A stretch of 35,241 nt of DNA from Sphingobacteriaceae bacterium UBA6709 (GTDB taxonomy: Bacteria > Bacteroidota > Bacteroidia > Sphingobacteriales > Sphingobacteriaceae): the NCBI GenBank assembly GCA_002454425.1, contig DKIV01000028.1, positions 33,267-68,507 of the forward strand. Reading direction: 5' to 3'. The notes under the pieces were generated by a model. It saw only the letters and a list, made by a program, of their open reading frames with translations, was not told the DNA's origin and made no database searches. Shown piece after piece: positions 16,117 through 24,432 of this stretch. Each line of letters begins with the position of its first letter. Positions within the stretch are counted from its first letter, which is position 1. The translations under genes and the position numbers were made by a program.

Positions 16117-16584
16117 ATGGTAGCAGGCAATTTGGATAATATAGATCGCGAACTTTTAAAACTACTACAGGTAGATGCTTCCTTAACCAATAAGGAGTTA
16201 AGTTATAAATTAAATAAGTCGATAGCAACCGTCCATGAACGTGTGCGTCGTTTAAAAGAACAAGGATATATCAAAGCTGTGGTTGCGATTGTCGACAGAA
16301 AGATGATTGATAAAAGCCTTCTGGCATTCAGTCATGTTCTGTTAAGTGAGCATACTGCTCATACGTTGCGGGCCTTTGAGGAGCAGGTCGCAGAATTTCC
16401 AGAGGTGATGGAGTGTTTCCAGATGTCGGGAGCTTTCGATTTTATTTTGCGTATCGCTACCCGCGATATGGATGCATATCATGACTTCTACCGAAATAAG
16501 CTGGCGACTCTTCCCAATATCACTACCGTGCAAAGTTTCTTTGTGCTATCAGAGACAAAGAGCCAAACAGCTTATCCGCTGTAA
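16117..16584 (+). CDS. Lrp/AsnC-family transcriptional regulator
   Basis: A small DNA-binding regulator of 155 aa that senses amino acids. ATG 16117 is chosen because NLDNIDRELLKLLQVDAS is where Lrp proteins normally begin. An in-frame ATG at 16060 would add 19 residues with no family match. The winged helix-turn-helix is at about 8-60 (LTNKELSYKLNKSIATVHERVRRLKEQGYI). The C-terminal RAM ligand-binding domain is at about 70-150, with GAFDFILRIATRDMDAYHDFYRNKL and FFVLSETK. It is divergent from the cysteine synthase gene across 189 bases, a common layout in which the regulator controls its neighbour and itself. Confidence 0.93.
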   Translation: MVAGNLDNIDRELLKLLQVDASLTNKELSYKLNKSIATVHERVRRLKEQGYIKAVVAIVDRKMIDKSLLAFSHVLLSEHTAHTLRAFEEQVAEFPEVMECFQMSGAFDFILRIATRDMDAYHDFYRNKLATLPNITTVQSFFVLSETKSQTAYPL

Positions 16585-16651
16585 TATCGATTTTGTGGGA
16601 ATGCGAATCAGGAAATCTGTTATTTAATAGCTTACGCGTTACGGCTTGTTG

Positions 16652-16659
16652 TAGGTTTG
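16652..16659 (+). promoter_or_regulatory. Candidate -7 element for the GH2 gene
   Basis: TAGGTTTG is an exact TAnnTTTG match and lies inside the 11-base string TAGGTTTGTTC also found before the first susC. A start near 16666 would give a leader of about 48 bases to ATG 16714. Confidence 0.45.
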
Positions 16660-16713
16660 TTCAATAATTCGTTAATTTAAAGAGCCAAGTCAACAAATTA
16701 ACATTATTAGCCA

Positions 16714-19554
16714 ATGAACACACGTAACCGTATCTTATTTTCTCTTTTCTCAATACTTCTTTGCAGCCTGACCAGTACGGCGCAAATTAAGAATGCCTCA
16801 AATAAGCCCTTTCTCAGTGAACGTTTGTCCTTTGATAAGGCCTGGCGGTTCCATTTAGGAGATATTCCTTTTCCTGAAGTAAAGGGGCATGGCATGACTT
16901 ACTCAAATGCTAAGGCTGGCCAGGCTTGGGGCGCCGCAAACGCCAATTACGACGATCAGTCATGGCGTCAGGTAAACCTTCCTCATGATTGGGTGATCGA
17001 AGGGCCTGTTGACTCTACTGCCAATATTTCGCAAGGATATCGTAAACGCGGGTTTGGCTGGTACCGCCGTCGTTTCCGTATCGAACCATCCTTACGGGGA
17101 AAGCATTTTGAGCTCCAGTTTGATGGCATTGCAACTTACGCCACCATTTGGGTTAACGGTTCTATCGTTCACCGAAATTGGTGCGGGTATACATCTTCGT
17201 ACATTGATTTAACGCCTTTTCTGAAATATGGTGATGATCTGAACAACATTGCCGTTCGCGTAGATGCTCAGGCGCAGGAGGGTTGGTGGCATGAAGGAGG
17301 TGGAATTTACCGCCATACGTATTTAGTGGTACGCGAACCGCTGCACATTGAAACGGATGGATTATATGCTAATCCTGTAAAGAAGGAGGGTGACCGATGG
17401 TCTCTTCCGGCGGAAGTTACTATTTATAATTCCGGAAAAACGAGTAACGCTGCTGAGGTAGAACTTCAGCTGATCGATGCCGCGGGGAAGCTTGTCAAAA
17501 GATCCAGCGCCAGGGGAAGCGTAGATGCCTTAAGCAAGGCCACCATTTCTGTAGCGATGGACGTAGATAAACCGCGCCTTTGGGATATTGACGCTCCTGT
17601 TCTTTATACTGTTAAAGCCATCTTGAAAAGTAATGGTAAGGTGGTGGATACCCTGCGTCAGCACTGTGGCTTTCGCAGTTACTATTTCGATGCGAACACT
17701 GGCTTTCATCTAAATGGTCGCCATGTGAAAATAAAAGGGGTATGTAATCATCAGGATCATGCTGGTGTGGGCGTTGCTATTCCGGATGCTCTGTGGGAGT
17801 TTAGAATGCGCAAGCTCAAGGAACTTGGAGTAAATGCCTATCGTTGCGCGCACAACCCACCCTCTAAAGAGCTTCTTGATTTAGCTGATAAGTTAGGAAT
17901 CATGGTGATGGACGAGAATCGTAACTTCAATTCGTCACCGGAATATATACGCCAGCTTCAATGGCTGGTGCGTCGCGACCGGAGTCGCGCAAGTGTCATC
18001 ATGTGGTCTGTCTTTAACGAGGAGCCTATGCAAGGTACCGAGATCGGCTATGAGATTGTACGTCGTTTGGCTCATGAAGTAAAGGTGCTGGATAATACAC
18101 GTCCGGTTACGGCAGCCATGAACGGCGGCTTGTTTAACCCTATAAATGTTTCCAAAGCAGTGGATCTGGTAGGGTTTAACTATCAGACCTACGCTTATGA
18201 CGATTTCCATAAAGCTAATCCTACCTTACCAATGACAAGCTCTGAAGATATTTCAGCGTTCTCCATCAGAGGTGAGTATCGTACTGATAAAGCCCGGCAT
18301 ATCATCGGTTCTTATGACGAGGATTGCGCGGATTGGGGCAATACCCATCGTGATGGCTGGAAAAAGATCGCCGAGCGTCCTTATCTGGCTGGCGGATTTG
18401 TATGGACAGGATTCGACTACCATGGCGAACCTACCCCCCTGGAGTGGCCTACATCCAGTTCTGTATTTGGCATTATGGATTTATGTGGCTTTCCTAAGGT
18501 GGGATATTATATTCATCAGGCGCATTGGATTGATGACAAGCCTGTTTTACATCTAATACCGCACTGGAATTGGCCCGACAGCATGAAAGGTAAGCCGGTG
18601 AAAGTAATGGCCATGAGTAATGCTGAGCGCCTGGAGCTATATCTTAATAATAAACTCGTAGGGAAGCAAAAGGTCGACCGTTTGGATATGAATACCTGGA
18701 TGGTGCCTTACGTGCCGGGACGACTGGAAGTACGCGCGTTTACTGGAAACAGGGAGGTGGCGCGAAAGTCTGTCGAAACTACCTCTAAAGCAGTGCGTCT
18801 GGAGCTTATCCCTTATAAAAAGACCTTACTGAGCAATGGTACTGATGCAACGACTGTAACTGTGCGGGCGCTGGATGCCAAAGGTCGCGAAGTGCCTGAT
18901 ATTAATACTTTGGTAAAGTTCAGCCTTTCCGGTCCCGCTTCAATCGTTGGTCTAGGAAATGGGGATCCTAATTCGCGTGAAGCGGAACAAGGAAATGAAC
19001 GGAGCCTCTTTAACGGCCTGGCGCAGGTAATTCTTCAGCATTGCGACACTTGTGTTAATGGACCTGTCGTTCTCCGTGCCAATGCTGTGGGACTGAAATC
19101 GACATCGCTGACGATTGCTGTAGACAAAGCAGAGGTGGCGGCTTTTGTGCCCGCGGCAAGTCAGGCAATGATTCTGGACCAATGGCTTATCTCGCGTGAA
19201 TCCGATCAGCAACCTGATGTAACCGCGAAGATCGCTGAAAATGATATGAATACCTGGGCTCCCTACAAACCTGGTCAGCTGCAATCCGTAGCGAAAGACA
19301 AGTACATCATGCTACGCACGTCCTTTGTTCCATACACATCTTACAGCAAAGAGGGCGCTCGCATCCTGTTTAATCGTGTCAAGGGTGATATGCGTGTTTT
19401 TCTTGACGGTAGGGAATTGAGCCTCTCCGGTGACGCGAGTCAACCGTTTGTAGTGATGCCCCCGGCTGAAGGTCAGCGTGTATTAGTTGTCTTATTGAAA
19501 ACTACAGAAGATAAAGCCGGCTTTGGAAGCGCGGTAAAAGTGGTAGATAAGTAA
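16714..19554 (+). CDS. Glycoside hydrolase family 2 (beta-galactosidase type)
   Basis: A secreted exo-glycosidase of 946 aa. A signal peptide (about 1-23, ending TAQ) is followed by the GH2 jelly-roll domain (about 60-220, with LPHDWVIEGP and GWYRRRF), an Ig-like domain and the TIM barrel from about 325 (NGRHVKIKGVCNHQDHAGVG). The expected acid/base is E436 in MWSVFNEEP and the nucleophile is E511 in SSEDISAFSIRGEY. After the barrel come a DUF4982-like region (about 620-690), an Ig-like domain (about 705-815) and a C-terminal galactose-binding-like module. This architecture is common in Bacteroidota beta-galactosidases. Specificity is not proven, and beta-galacturonidase or another activity is possible. 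It has its own promoter and terminator. The nearby pectin locus suggests removal of galactan or galactose side chains. Confidence 0.9.
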   Translation: MNTRNRILFSLFSILLCSLTSTAQIKNASNKPFLSERLSFDKAWRFHLGDIPFPEVKGHGMTYSNAKAGQAWGAANANYDDQSWRQVNLPHDWVIEGPVDSTANISQGYRKRGFGWYRRRFRIEPSLRGKHFELQFDGIATYATIWVNGSIVHRNWCGYTSSYIDLTPFLKYGDDLNNIAVRVDAQAQEGWWHEGGGIYRHTYLVVREPLHIETDGLYANPVKKEGDRWSLPAEVTIYNSGKTSNAAEVELQLIDAAGKLVKRSSARGSVDALSKATISVAMDVDKPRLWDIDAPVLYTVKAILKSNGKVVDTLRQHCGFRSYYFDANTGFHLNGRHVKIKGVCNHQDHAGVGVAIPDALWEFRMRKLKELGVNAYRCAHNPPSKELLDLADKLGIMVMDENRNFNSSPEYIRQLQWLVRRDRSRASVIMWSVFNEEPMQGTEIGYEIVRRLAHEVKVLDNTRPVTAAMNGGLFNPINVSKAVDLVGFNYQTYAYDDFHKANPTLPMTSSEDISAFSIRGEYRTDKARHIIGSYDEDCADWGNTHRDGWKKIAERPYLAGGFVWTGFDYHGEPTPLEWPTSSSVFGIMDLCGFPKVGYYIHQAHWIDDKPVLHLIPHWNWPDSMKGKPVKVMAMSNAERLELYLNNKLVGKQKVDRLDMNTWMVPYVPGRLEVRAFTGNREVARKSVETTSKAVRLELIPYKKTLLSNGTDATTVTVRALDAKGREVPDINTLVKFSLSGPASIVGLGNGDPNSREAEQGNERSLFNGLAQVILQHCDTCVNGPVVLRANAVGLKSTSLTIAVDKAEVAAFVPAASQAMILDQWLISRESDQQPDVTAKIAENDMNTWAPYKPGQLQSVAKDKYIMLRTSFVPYTSYSKEGARILFNRVKGDMRVFLDGRELSLSGDASQPFVVMPPAEGQRVLVVLLKTTEDKAGFGSAVKVVDK

Positions 19555-19583
19555 CCGGTCGCTTTATTAGTTATTATATAACA

Positions 19584-19625
19584 GGGGATCTGTCGGCTGA
19601 CACCGGCAGGCCCCCTTTCTCTTTT
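19584..19625 (+). terminator. Terminator after the GH2 gene
   Basis: GGGG...CTGTCGG (from 19584) pairs with CCGGCAGG...CCCC (to about 19614) in a long GC-rich, slightly imperfect stem, followed by CTTTCTCTTTT. It separates GH2 from the riboswitch unit. Confidence 0.75.
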
Positions 19626-19718
19626 GCGTAAAACTTATTTTGTATCGTTAACAAGCTTTATACTGGACTTACAGTTTGAAACTGCCTTATAGCGGATGAT
19701 AAAGTCTGTTGTTTTTCC

Positions 19719-19726
19719 TACCTTTG
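19719..19726 (+). promoter_or_regulatory. Candidate -7 element of the riboswitch transcript
   Basis: TACCTTTG matches TAnnTTTG exactly and lies about 10 bases before the first paired element of the cobalamin riboswitch, where transcription would be expected to begin. Confidence 0.55.
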
Positions 19727-19734
19727 TCCCGCTT

Positions 19735-19897
19735 TTAGGTTCTGGCATGCGAATGCCGGATTAAAAGGGAATCCGGTGTAAATCCGGAACTGTCCCGCAG
19801 CTGTAAGCTCCGTAAATGAACTGCAATCTATTGGTCACTGTTGTTATAATGGGAAGACCGCAGGGAAAGGGGTAAGTCAGAATACCTGCCGTAAAGT
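19735..19897 (+). promoter_or_regulatory. Cobalamin (adenosylcobalamin-class) riboswitch
   Basis: The conserved core is easy to read. AGGT (19737-19740) pairs with ACCT (19884-19887) to close the structure. GGCAT-GCGA-ATGCC forms a GNRA-capped stem. Then come AAAAGGGAATCCGGTG, AAATCCGGAACTGTCCCGC and AGCTGTAA, which match the B12 box. The right side has GGGAAGACCGCAGGG and GTAAGTCAGAATACCTGCC. The downstream switch region (19898-20003) shows no strong terminator, so control at translation initiation is the more likely mode. It precedes only the lipoprotein gene at 20004. Confidence 0.95.
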
Positions 19898-20003
19898 ATT
19901 AACGATTCATAGCTTTCGGGGATTGAAGCTGGAATAAGGTCGGATATTCGTCTTCTTACTTTGCGCCCATATTTTGCCCTTTGCTATGTTCCCAACCAGG
20001 AAT

Positions 20004-21305
20004 ATGAGAACTAAATATTTTATACTATCGATGCTGTGCGTGCTATGCATCGCCTCTTCATGCAAAAAGGATCAGGTAGAGATCGCCCGACTGGATTACG
20101 AAAATGCTGCCGACAGTCTTATAACAATTACCGTTGACAGTGCCTTGGCTCTTTCTCCTCGAATTACTGCTGAAGACGCTGTTTTTGAATGGTCGCTCAA
20201 TGACAAGCAAGTTGCTACCGGATCGAATTATATCTTCAAGCCTACAGCTACAGGAGAGTACATTCTTTCGTTCACTGCTGCGAATGCTGCCGGGAAAAAA
20301 ATGCTGACCTACCGCATCAATGTTTTAAAAGCATACAATAAAGGTGTTTTGTTTTTAAGCTACACTGATGCTAGCGGGCTGGGAGATGCACAGCTATCGT
20401 ATCTCGGAGATGACGGGACACTTGAAAAGGATGTCTTTCCCAAAGTGAATCCCCGGACAAGCCTCTCAGCTTCTGCTAACAATATCTATTATCACGGGGG
20501 ACAGTATTTTATAACTTCCGACGAAGGTCCCAATGATGTGACCGTCGTAGATGCGAAAAGTTTACGAACAAGGTATGTTATAAGTCAACCGGAAGTGACA
20601 AACGTTACATTCTTTGTTACCACCGATGGGAAAACAGGATATGTTAGCGATGTGAAACGCCGCGGATTGTTTCCCGTAGATTTAATCAAGAGATCTATCT
20701 CGGCAGAAGTAATAAGCGGTACACAGAATATTCCTTTGATTCCAATTAGTAAAGTTAACAATACTGTTGTCATGCCTGTGGCAAAGACATTAGTGAAAAT
20801 AGACGGTGGTAAAGCGAGTGTTATTAACGCTTACAAAGAGAATGTTGCCGGACTTGTTGATGTGGAAAACGCTGCGCATTGGCTTGCTGTGCAAGGAAGC
20901 AGAGCTAACAAAGCTAAGTTTATTAAGCTCGACGCTAACTATAAAGGTGTTGATTCCGTAGAGTTGGGTACTCAATTTAAAATTCCGGCAAATGGTATTT
21001 TGACCGCTTCGGGGGCTGATGAATATATTTATTGGCAGGAGACGAGCTCTGGAGATTTTTGTCGTTTCAATACCCGCAGCAAAACAGCTGAGGTTTTTGT
21101 AAATCCATGGGCTAACGACATTCTTTTTGCAACTAGTTGGAAAGTAGACCCCCGAAACGGAGATCTTTATATTGCGGATTCTCCAGGAATCTTTATGGGC
21201 GAAGCTCCTACGAGCACGGTGCTTGTATTTGATAAAACAGGCGTCTTGAAGAAGAAAGTCGAAAACGCCGGATTTCAGATTACCGATATGGTATTCCCTC
21301 GTTAA
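20004..21305 (+). CDS. B12-riboswitch-controlled surface lipoprotein, BtuG/DUF5074-like propeller
   Basis: A 433 aa lipoprotein. ATG 20004 is preferred over an in-frame upstream ATG because it starts the signal MRTKYFILSMLCVLCIASSC, with Cys20 as the lipidated residue. Residues about 35-112 look like a PKD/Ig-like domain (FEWSLNDKQVATGSNYIFKPTATGEYILSFTA). From about 115 onward, repeated short blades (GKTGYVSDVKRRGLFPVDL, DPRNGDLYIADS) suggest a YncE-like beta-propeller of the DUF5074 type. The gene lies directly behind a cobalamin riboswitch, so it should be made when B12 is scarce. Bacteroides BtuG is a surface propeller lipoprotein that captures B12 for BtuB, and this protein has the same general design. 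No BtuB or ABC transporter gene is adjacent. Actual B12 binding is inference. Confidence 0.8.
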   Translation: MRTKYFILSMLCVLCIASSCKKDQVEIARLDYENAADSLITITVDSALALSPRITAEDAVFEWSLNDKQVATGSNYIFKPTATGEYILSFTAANAAGKKMLTYRINVLKAYNKGVLFLSYTDASGLGDAQLSYLGDDGTLEKDVFPKVNPRTSLSASANNIYYHGGQYFITSDEGPNDVTVVDAKSLRTRYVISQPEVTNVTFFVTTDGKTGYVSDVKRRGLFPVDLIKRSISAEVISGTQNIPLIPISKVNNTVVMPVAKTLVKIDGGKASVINAYKENVAGLVDVENAAHWLAVQGSRANKAKFIKLDANYKGVDSVELGTQFKIPANGILTASGADEYIYWQETSSGDFCRFNTRSKTAEVFVNPWANDILFATSWKVDPRNGDLYIADSPGIFMGEAPTSTVLVFDKTGVLKKKVENAGFQITDMVFPR

Positions 21306-21310
21306 TGAGA

Positions 21311-21368
21311 AATCAAAAAACGGAACAGCCCTGTTTTAACAGAATGGGGTTGCTCCGCTTTTTTGATT
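21311..21368. terminator. Bidirectional terminator
   Basis: AATCAAAAAA (21311-21320) pairs with TTTTTTGATT (to 21368), enclosing CGGA...CTCCG and GCCC...GGGG pairings. The A and T tracts on each side let it end both the lipoprotein transcript and the converging kinase transcript. It overlaps the kinase stop codon by one base. Confidence 0.85.
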
Positions 21369-23668
21369 TAGTCGAGAACAGCAGGCAGTTCAAAGGAGAA
21401 GCTCGACCCCTTGCCATGTTCGCTGTCAATTTGAATTGACGAGCTATGAAGTTTAAGAATTTCCGCACTTAGATACAAACCAATGCCGAAGCCGGAAATG
21501 TTTGTTGTATCTTCATTCTTAACACGATAGAAACGCTGGAAAAGCTTTTCCGCATCTTCAGGCGCCAGGCCTATCCCTTCATCCTCAACGGCTATCCTCA
21601 CGCGATTTCCCGATAAATGTAATTTTATGCTCACCATTCCTCCCTGCGGTGAATATTTAATCGCGTTACTGAGCAGATTGCTGATAACATGACCTATCTT
21701 TTCTCTGTCACCAAATGCCTCGATTGCGTCTTCGTGATCAAAATGCAAAGAATGTGTTGCAGGCAAGGTAACAGCCGTGTCGGCAACGATCTCCTCAATC
21801 AGCTCGTTAACACTGAAGCAACTACGCCGCAGTGTTATTTTCCCCGATCCAATACGAGCCACGTCAAGGAAGGCGCTGATCATATTGCTCATCTTCTTCA
21901 CCTGCCTTTCCGCGCGACCCAGAGCATTGTACTGAAATTGATCATTTTCCTTCTCCGCGCGCGTGATGAGCGTTTGCAGATATGCCTTCAGCGAGGTTAG
22001 GGGAGTGCGAAGTTCGTGGCTTGCCATGCCGATGAAGTCATTCTTCCGCATCTCCTCTTCCTTTTCAGTTGTGATGTCGGTAATAGTTCCTACAAAGCGG
22101 TAGGGAGTTTTTTGCTCGTCAAGAAGCACTTTTCCCTTCGCTTTTAACCAGCGCAACATTTTCCCATCTTCTCCAATAACACGGTAGCTTGCATTGTACT
22201 CGCCATCTGAATCGGCATTGGCATAAGCTTGCTCAATTTCATGGGCGACAGTTGTTCTATCTTCAGGATGTATTAAGGCCATGAAATCTTTCTCGAAGGA
22301 GATAGGCTCTTTATGCGAAATTCCGAAGTGGCGGCGGCATTGTCTATCCCAATCGATGACTCCATTTTGCAGGTCATTATCGAAAAGACCGATTTCTCCC
22401 GCCTTGGCTGCAAGTTTAAGTTGCTCGTAAAGGCGTTCAATTTCTTTGCTCTTGGCATCTCTGCCGCGTATGATCCAGGTAACGCCGACCATACCGATCG
22501 TATCGCCGTTGACGTTGAATTGAGGCTGTCCCGAGGCTCTTATCCAACATGTTTTGCCACCTGGATAGCGTATCTGATATTCCGTCTGATAGGCTTGTCC
22601 GGTTTCTAATGCCAGCTTTAGTTCTTTCTTTACCTCTTCCCGATGTTCAGGAACGATACGTTCCATAATATCCTTAAGAGTGAACTTATCATTGGGTTCA
22701 TATCCGAAGTTTTTCTTTTGCTGCTCATCGCAGCGTACATCTCCTGAATTCAGATCGTATTCGTAAGATCCCAGATTGCCGGCCATCAAAGCAATACGTA
22801 ATTTTTCGTTACTTTTCCATAGTTCACCTTCAATACGATGAATCTGCTTGAATATTAAATAGGAGGCTGGTATTGAAAAAGTGGTGACGAGCACTAGCGA
22901 TATGATAAATCCTAACGCGGGGGTATACGTCGAGAGCGTGATCATCTTCAGGTATACAGCCACCAGAAAAGGTGCGATGATCAGGATATAAACCAGCACA
23001 TTCGAAACAATGGATGTATGTTGCATCTTTCGGAACACAAAGGCAGAGTATCCTTTTTGAATCTGTGTGTGCATGATCGCTGCGGCGAACATGATTAACG
23101 CGATGGCTGTGTGGGAAGCTATTCCAGAGTATCTGTGGTTATAATAAAATCGAAGAATCCCGAAAGCATGACCCAGGAGGGAAGTGTATGCTACCGTAAA
23201 TACCGCGAACGCCAGTATCTGACTAAGCATATGTCGCCCTTTCATTGCTGCGAAAGCTGAACATATGAGTATGAGGCCCGAGATTGAACTCATCAGTGAG
23301 ATCCTGCCCGGATGGTCAATAACATAAAACCTGTCTGTATCGGAGAAAAAGAACTCATCGATCCCCAGGTTAACGCTACTCAGGTGTTCGTATAAAGAAA
23401 TTATAGAGATAAGCGCCGCGAGAGTAAGCAACACGCATGCCGGATATCGATACTTTTTTATCCAGCATGCTAAGCCGGTTCCGGTAGCAATAATAAAGAT
23501 CGCAGTATTTACCTTCATGGTTACGCCTGTAGAGAAGAAGCTACGAAGTTCAAAGGAATCAAAAATCCAACCGGCTAGACCCATAATTCCCGAGACGGTG
23601 GCCAAACCAATGAGGATCATGGTTACCGTGGCCGATGTTTTAATGTCATTGTTTCTTTGTAAATACAT
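21368..23668 (-). CDS. Membrane sensor histidine kinase with two PAS domains
   Basis: An inner-membrane sensor kinase of 766 aa. About eight hydrophobic helices occupy residues 12-285, forming a membrane-embedded sensor rather than a large periplasmic domain. Two PAS/PAC units follow (about 289-405, with IALMAGNLGSYEYDL, and about 415-535, with LAAKAGEIGLFDNDL). Dimerisation and phosphoacceptor region: FIGMASHELRTPLTSL with H551. The ATPase domain (about 655-765) has the N box NLLSNAIKYSP, the G1 box DEGIGL and the G2 box GFGIGLYLS. No receiver domain is fused and no response regulator is nearby, so it is an orphan kinase in this window. It converges on the B12-regulated lipoprotein gene across a shared terminator. 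Confidence 0.92.
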   Translation of the reverse strand: MYLQRNNDIKTSATVTMILIGLATVSGIMGLAGWIFDSFELRSFFSTGVTMKVNTAIFIIATGTGLACWIKKYRYPACVLLTLAALISIISLYEHLSSVNLGIDEFFFSDTDRFYVIDHPGRISLMSSISGLILICSAFAAMKGRHMLSQILAFAVFTVAYTSLLGHAFGILRFYYNHRYSGIASHTAIALIMFAAAIMHTQIQKGYSAFVFRKMQHTSIVSNVLVYILIIAPFLVAVYLKMITLSTYTPALGFIISLVLVTTFSIPASYLIFKQIHRIEGELWKSNEKLRIALMAGNLGSYEYDLNSGDVRCDEQQKKNFGYEPNDKFTLKDIMERIVPEHREEVKKELKLALETGQAYQTEYQIRYPGGKTCWIRASGQPQFNVNGDTIGMVGVTWIIRGRDAKSKEIERLYEQLKLAAKAGEIGLFDNDLQNGVIDWDRQCRRHFGISHKEPISFEKDFMALIHPEDRTTVAHEIEQAYANADSDGEYNASYRVIGEDGKMLRWLKAKGKVLLDEQKTPYRFVGTITDITTEKEEEMRKNDFIGMASHELRTPLTSLKAYLQTLITRAEKENDQFQYNALGRAERQVKKMSNMISAFLDVARIGSGKITLRRSCFSVNELIEEIVADTAVTLPATHSLHFDHEDAIEAFGDREKIGHVISNLLSNAIKYSPQGGMVSIKLHLSGNRVRIAVEDEGIGLAPEDAEKLFQRFYRVKNEDTTNISGFGIGLYLSAEILKLHSSSIQIDSEHGKGSSFSFELPAVLD

Positions 23669-23848
23669 AATTCGCGGTAGGCAGGCAGATTTGCGTAAAG
23701 AACTTAACTAAAACCCGAGAGCGTCTAACGCGTAAAATCCAATTCCCAATGCTATAGATCATAGGAGGTCGGGTGGTAAAGTCCAAGAGCGTCAATTCAA
23801 ATGCCGCACATATTGATAGTCAATTTTGTTAGAGCTTATTTGTCTGCT

Positions 23849-23856
23849 CAAATGTA
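23849..23856 (-). promoter_or_regulatory. Candidate -7 element for the histidine kinase
   Basis: On the minus strand this reads TACATTTG, an exact TAnnTTTG match, about 180 bases before the kinase start codon. No -33 box was seen at the standard distance. Confidence 0.3.
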
Positions 23857-23965
23857 ATCGGTTTGGTTCGGCTAAATAATGATGAAATTCATGTGAGAAG
23901 GTTTCAAATATCAGGAAATAAGATGTCAGCGGTCGCTAATTTGAAAGTATTACTATTTTTTTCTA

Positions 23966-23995
23966 CCGGAAAATTTTCGACTTTTTCCGGAAAAT
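23966..23995. repeat. Nested CCGGAAAA dyads
   Basis: CCGGAAAA (23966-23973) and TTTTCCGG (23983-23990) form an inverted pair with a nine-base spacer, and TTTTCCGGAAAA (23983-23994) is itself a perfect 12-base palindrome. CCGGAAAAT is also repeated directly at 23966-23974 and 23987-23995. The site lies in the 977-base gap between the divergent kinase and sigma factor genes and looks like a protein-binding site. Confidence 0.4.
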
Positions 23996-24222
23996 CAGAC
24001 CCTCTTGGGAGCCCGTCTCCGTTGTCCGGCGCTTACGACGAGTTACGATAATATCCGGATAGTGTATTTCTCCTCCCTCAAATAAATAGCAACTTTGTGT
24101 AATGGTAAATCGATTTTTTTTTGATTTATATGCGGTTGTTGAGTGTTACTAAACAATTGCTGTTGCTATTCAGGATTAGCATGTGTAAAATACAGCTTAT
24201 GAGAATGGTGTTTAAAAAAGAT

Positions 24223-24269
24223 ATTTCCGTCCGGAAATCTTTCGCTGAAAATCCGAAATGCCGTTTCGG
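24223..24269. repeat. Second cluster of dyads, TTTCCG/CGGAAA type
   Basis: ATTTCCG (24223-24229) and CGGAAAT (24232-24238) form an inverted repeat with a two-base centre. CCGAAA (24253-24258) and TTTCGG (24264-24269) form a hairpin-compatible repeat with a five-base loop. The first resembles the 23983-23994 palindrome. A repeated regulator site or part of a non-coding RNA are both possible. Confidence 0.35.
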
Positions 24270-24369
24270 CTTCTATTATGCAAACGATTGCGATTTGTTG
24301 AAAAGCTGGTTTTTGTAAAATTTTTGTCTATATTGCAGAATAATCCAACAGCTCAATCTAACCCTATTT

Positions 24370-24432
24370 AAGGGATTGCCTTTAGGGAGTCCCTTTTAAG
24401 AAACCTCCAAACTATCCTGACCCGATAGTTTG
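24370..24432 (+). promoter_or_regulatory. Tandem hairpins in the sigma factor leader
   Basis: AAGGGA (24370-24375) pairs with TCCCTT (24390-24395). Further on, CAAACTATC (24408-24416) pairs perfectly with GATAGTTTG (24424-24432) around a seven-base loop. Neither has a T tract. They lie 210-280 bases before the chosen sigma start and may shape an mRNA leader. The rest of the 23669-24645 gap shows no convincing gene. Confidence 0.35.

Noticed and set aside
23863..24051. 62-codon plus-strand frame in the large gap
   Set aside because: No recognisable domain, poor start context, and it runs through the palindrome cluster. More likely non-coding.
24121..24318. 65-codon plus-strand frame in the large gap
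   Set aside because: The sequence has mixed hydrophobic and cysteine-containing parts without a family match. It overlaps the dyads at 24223-24269 and lacks support.
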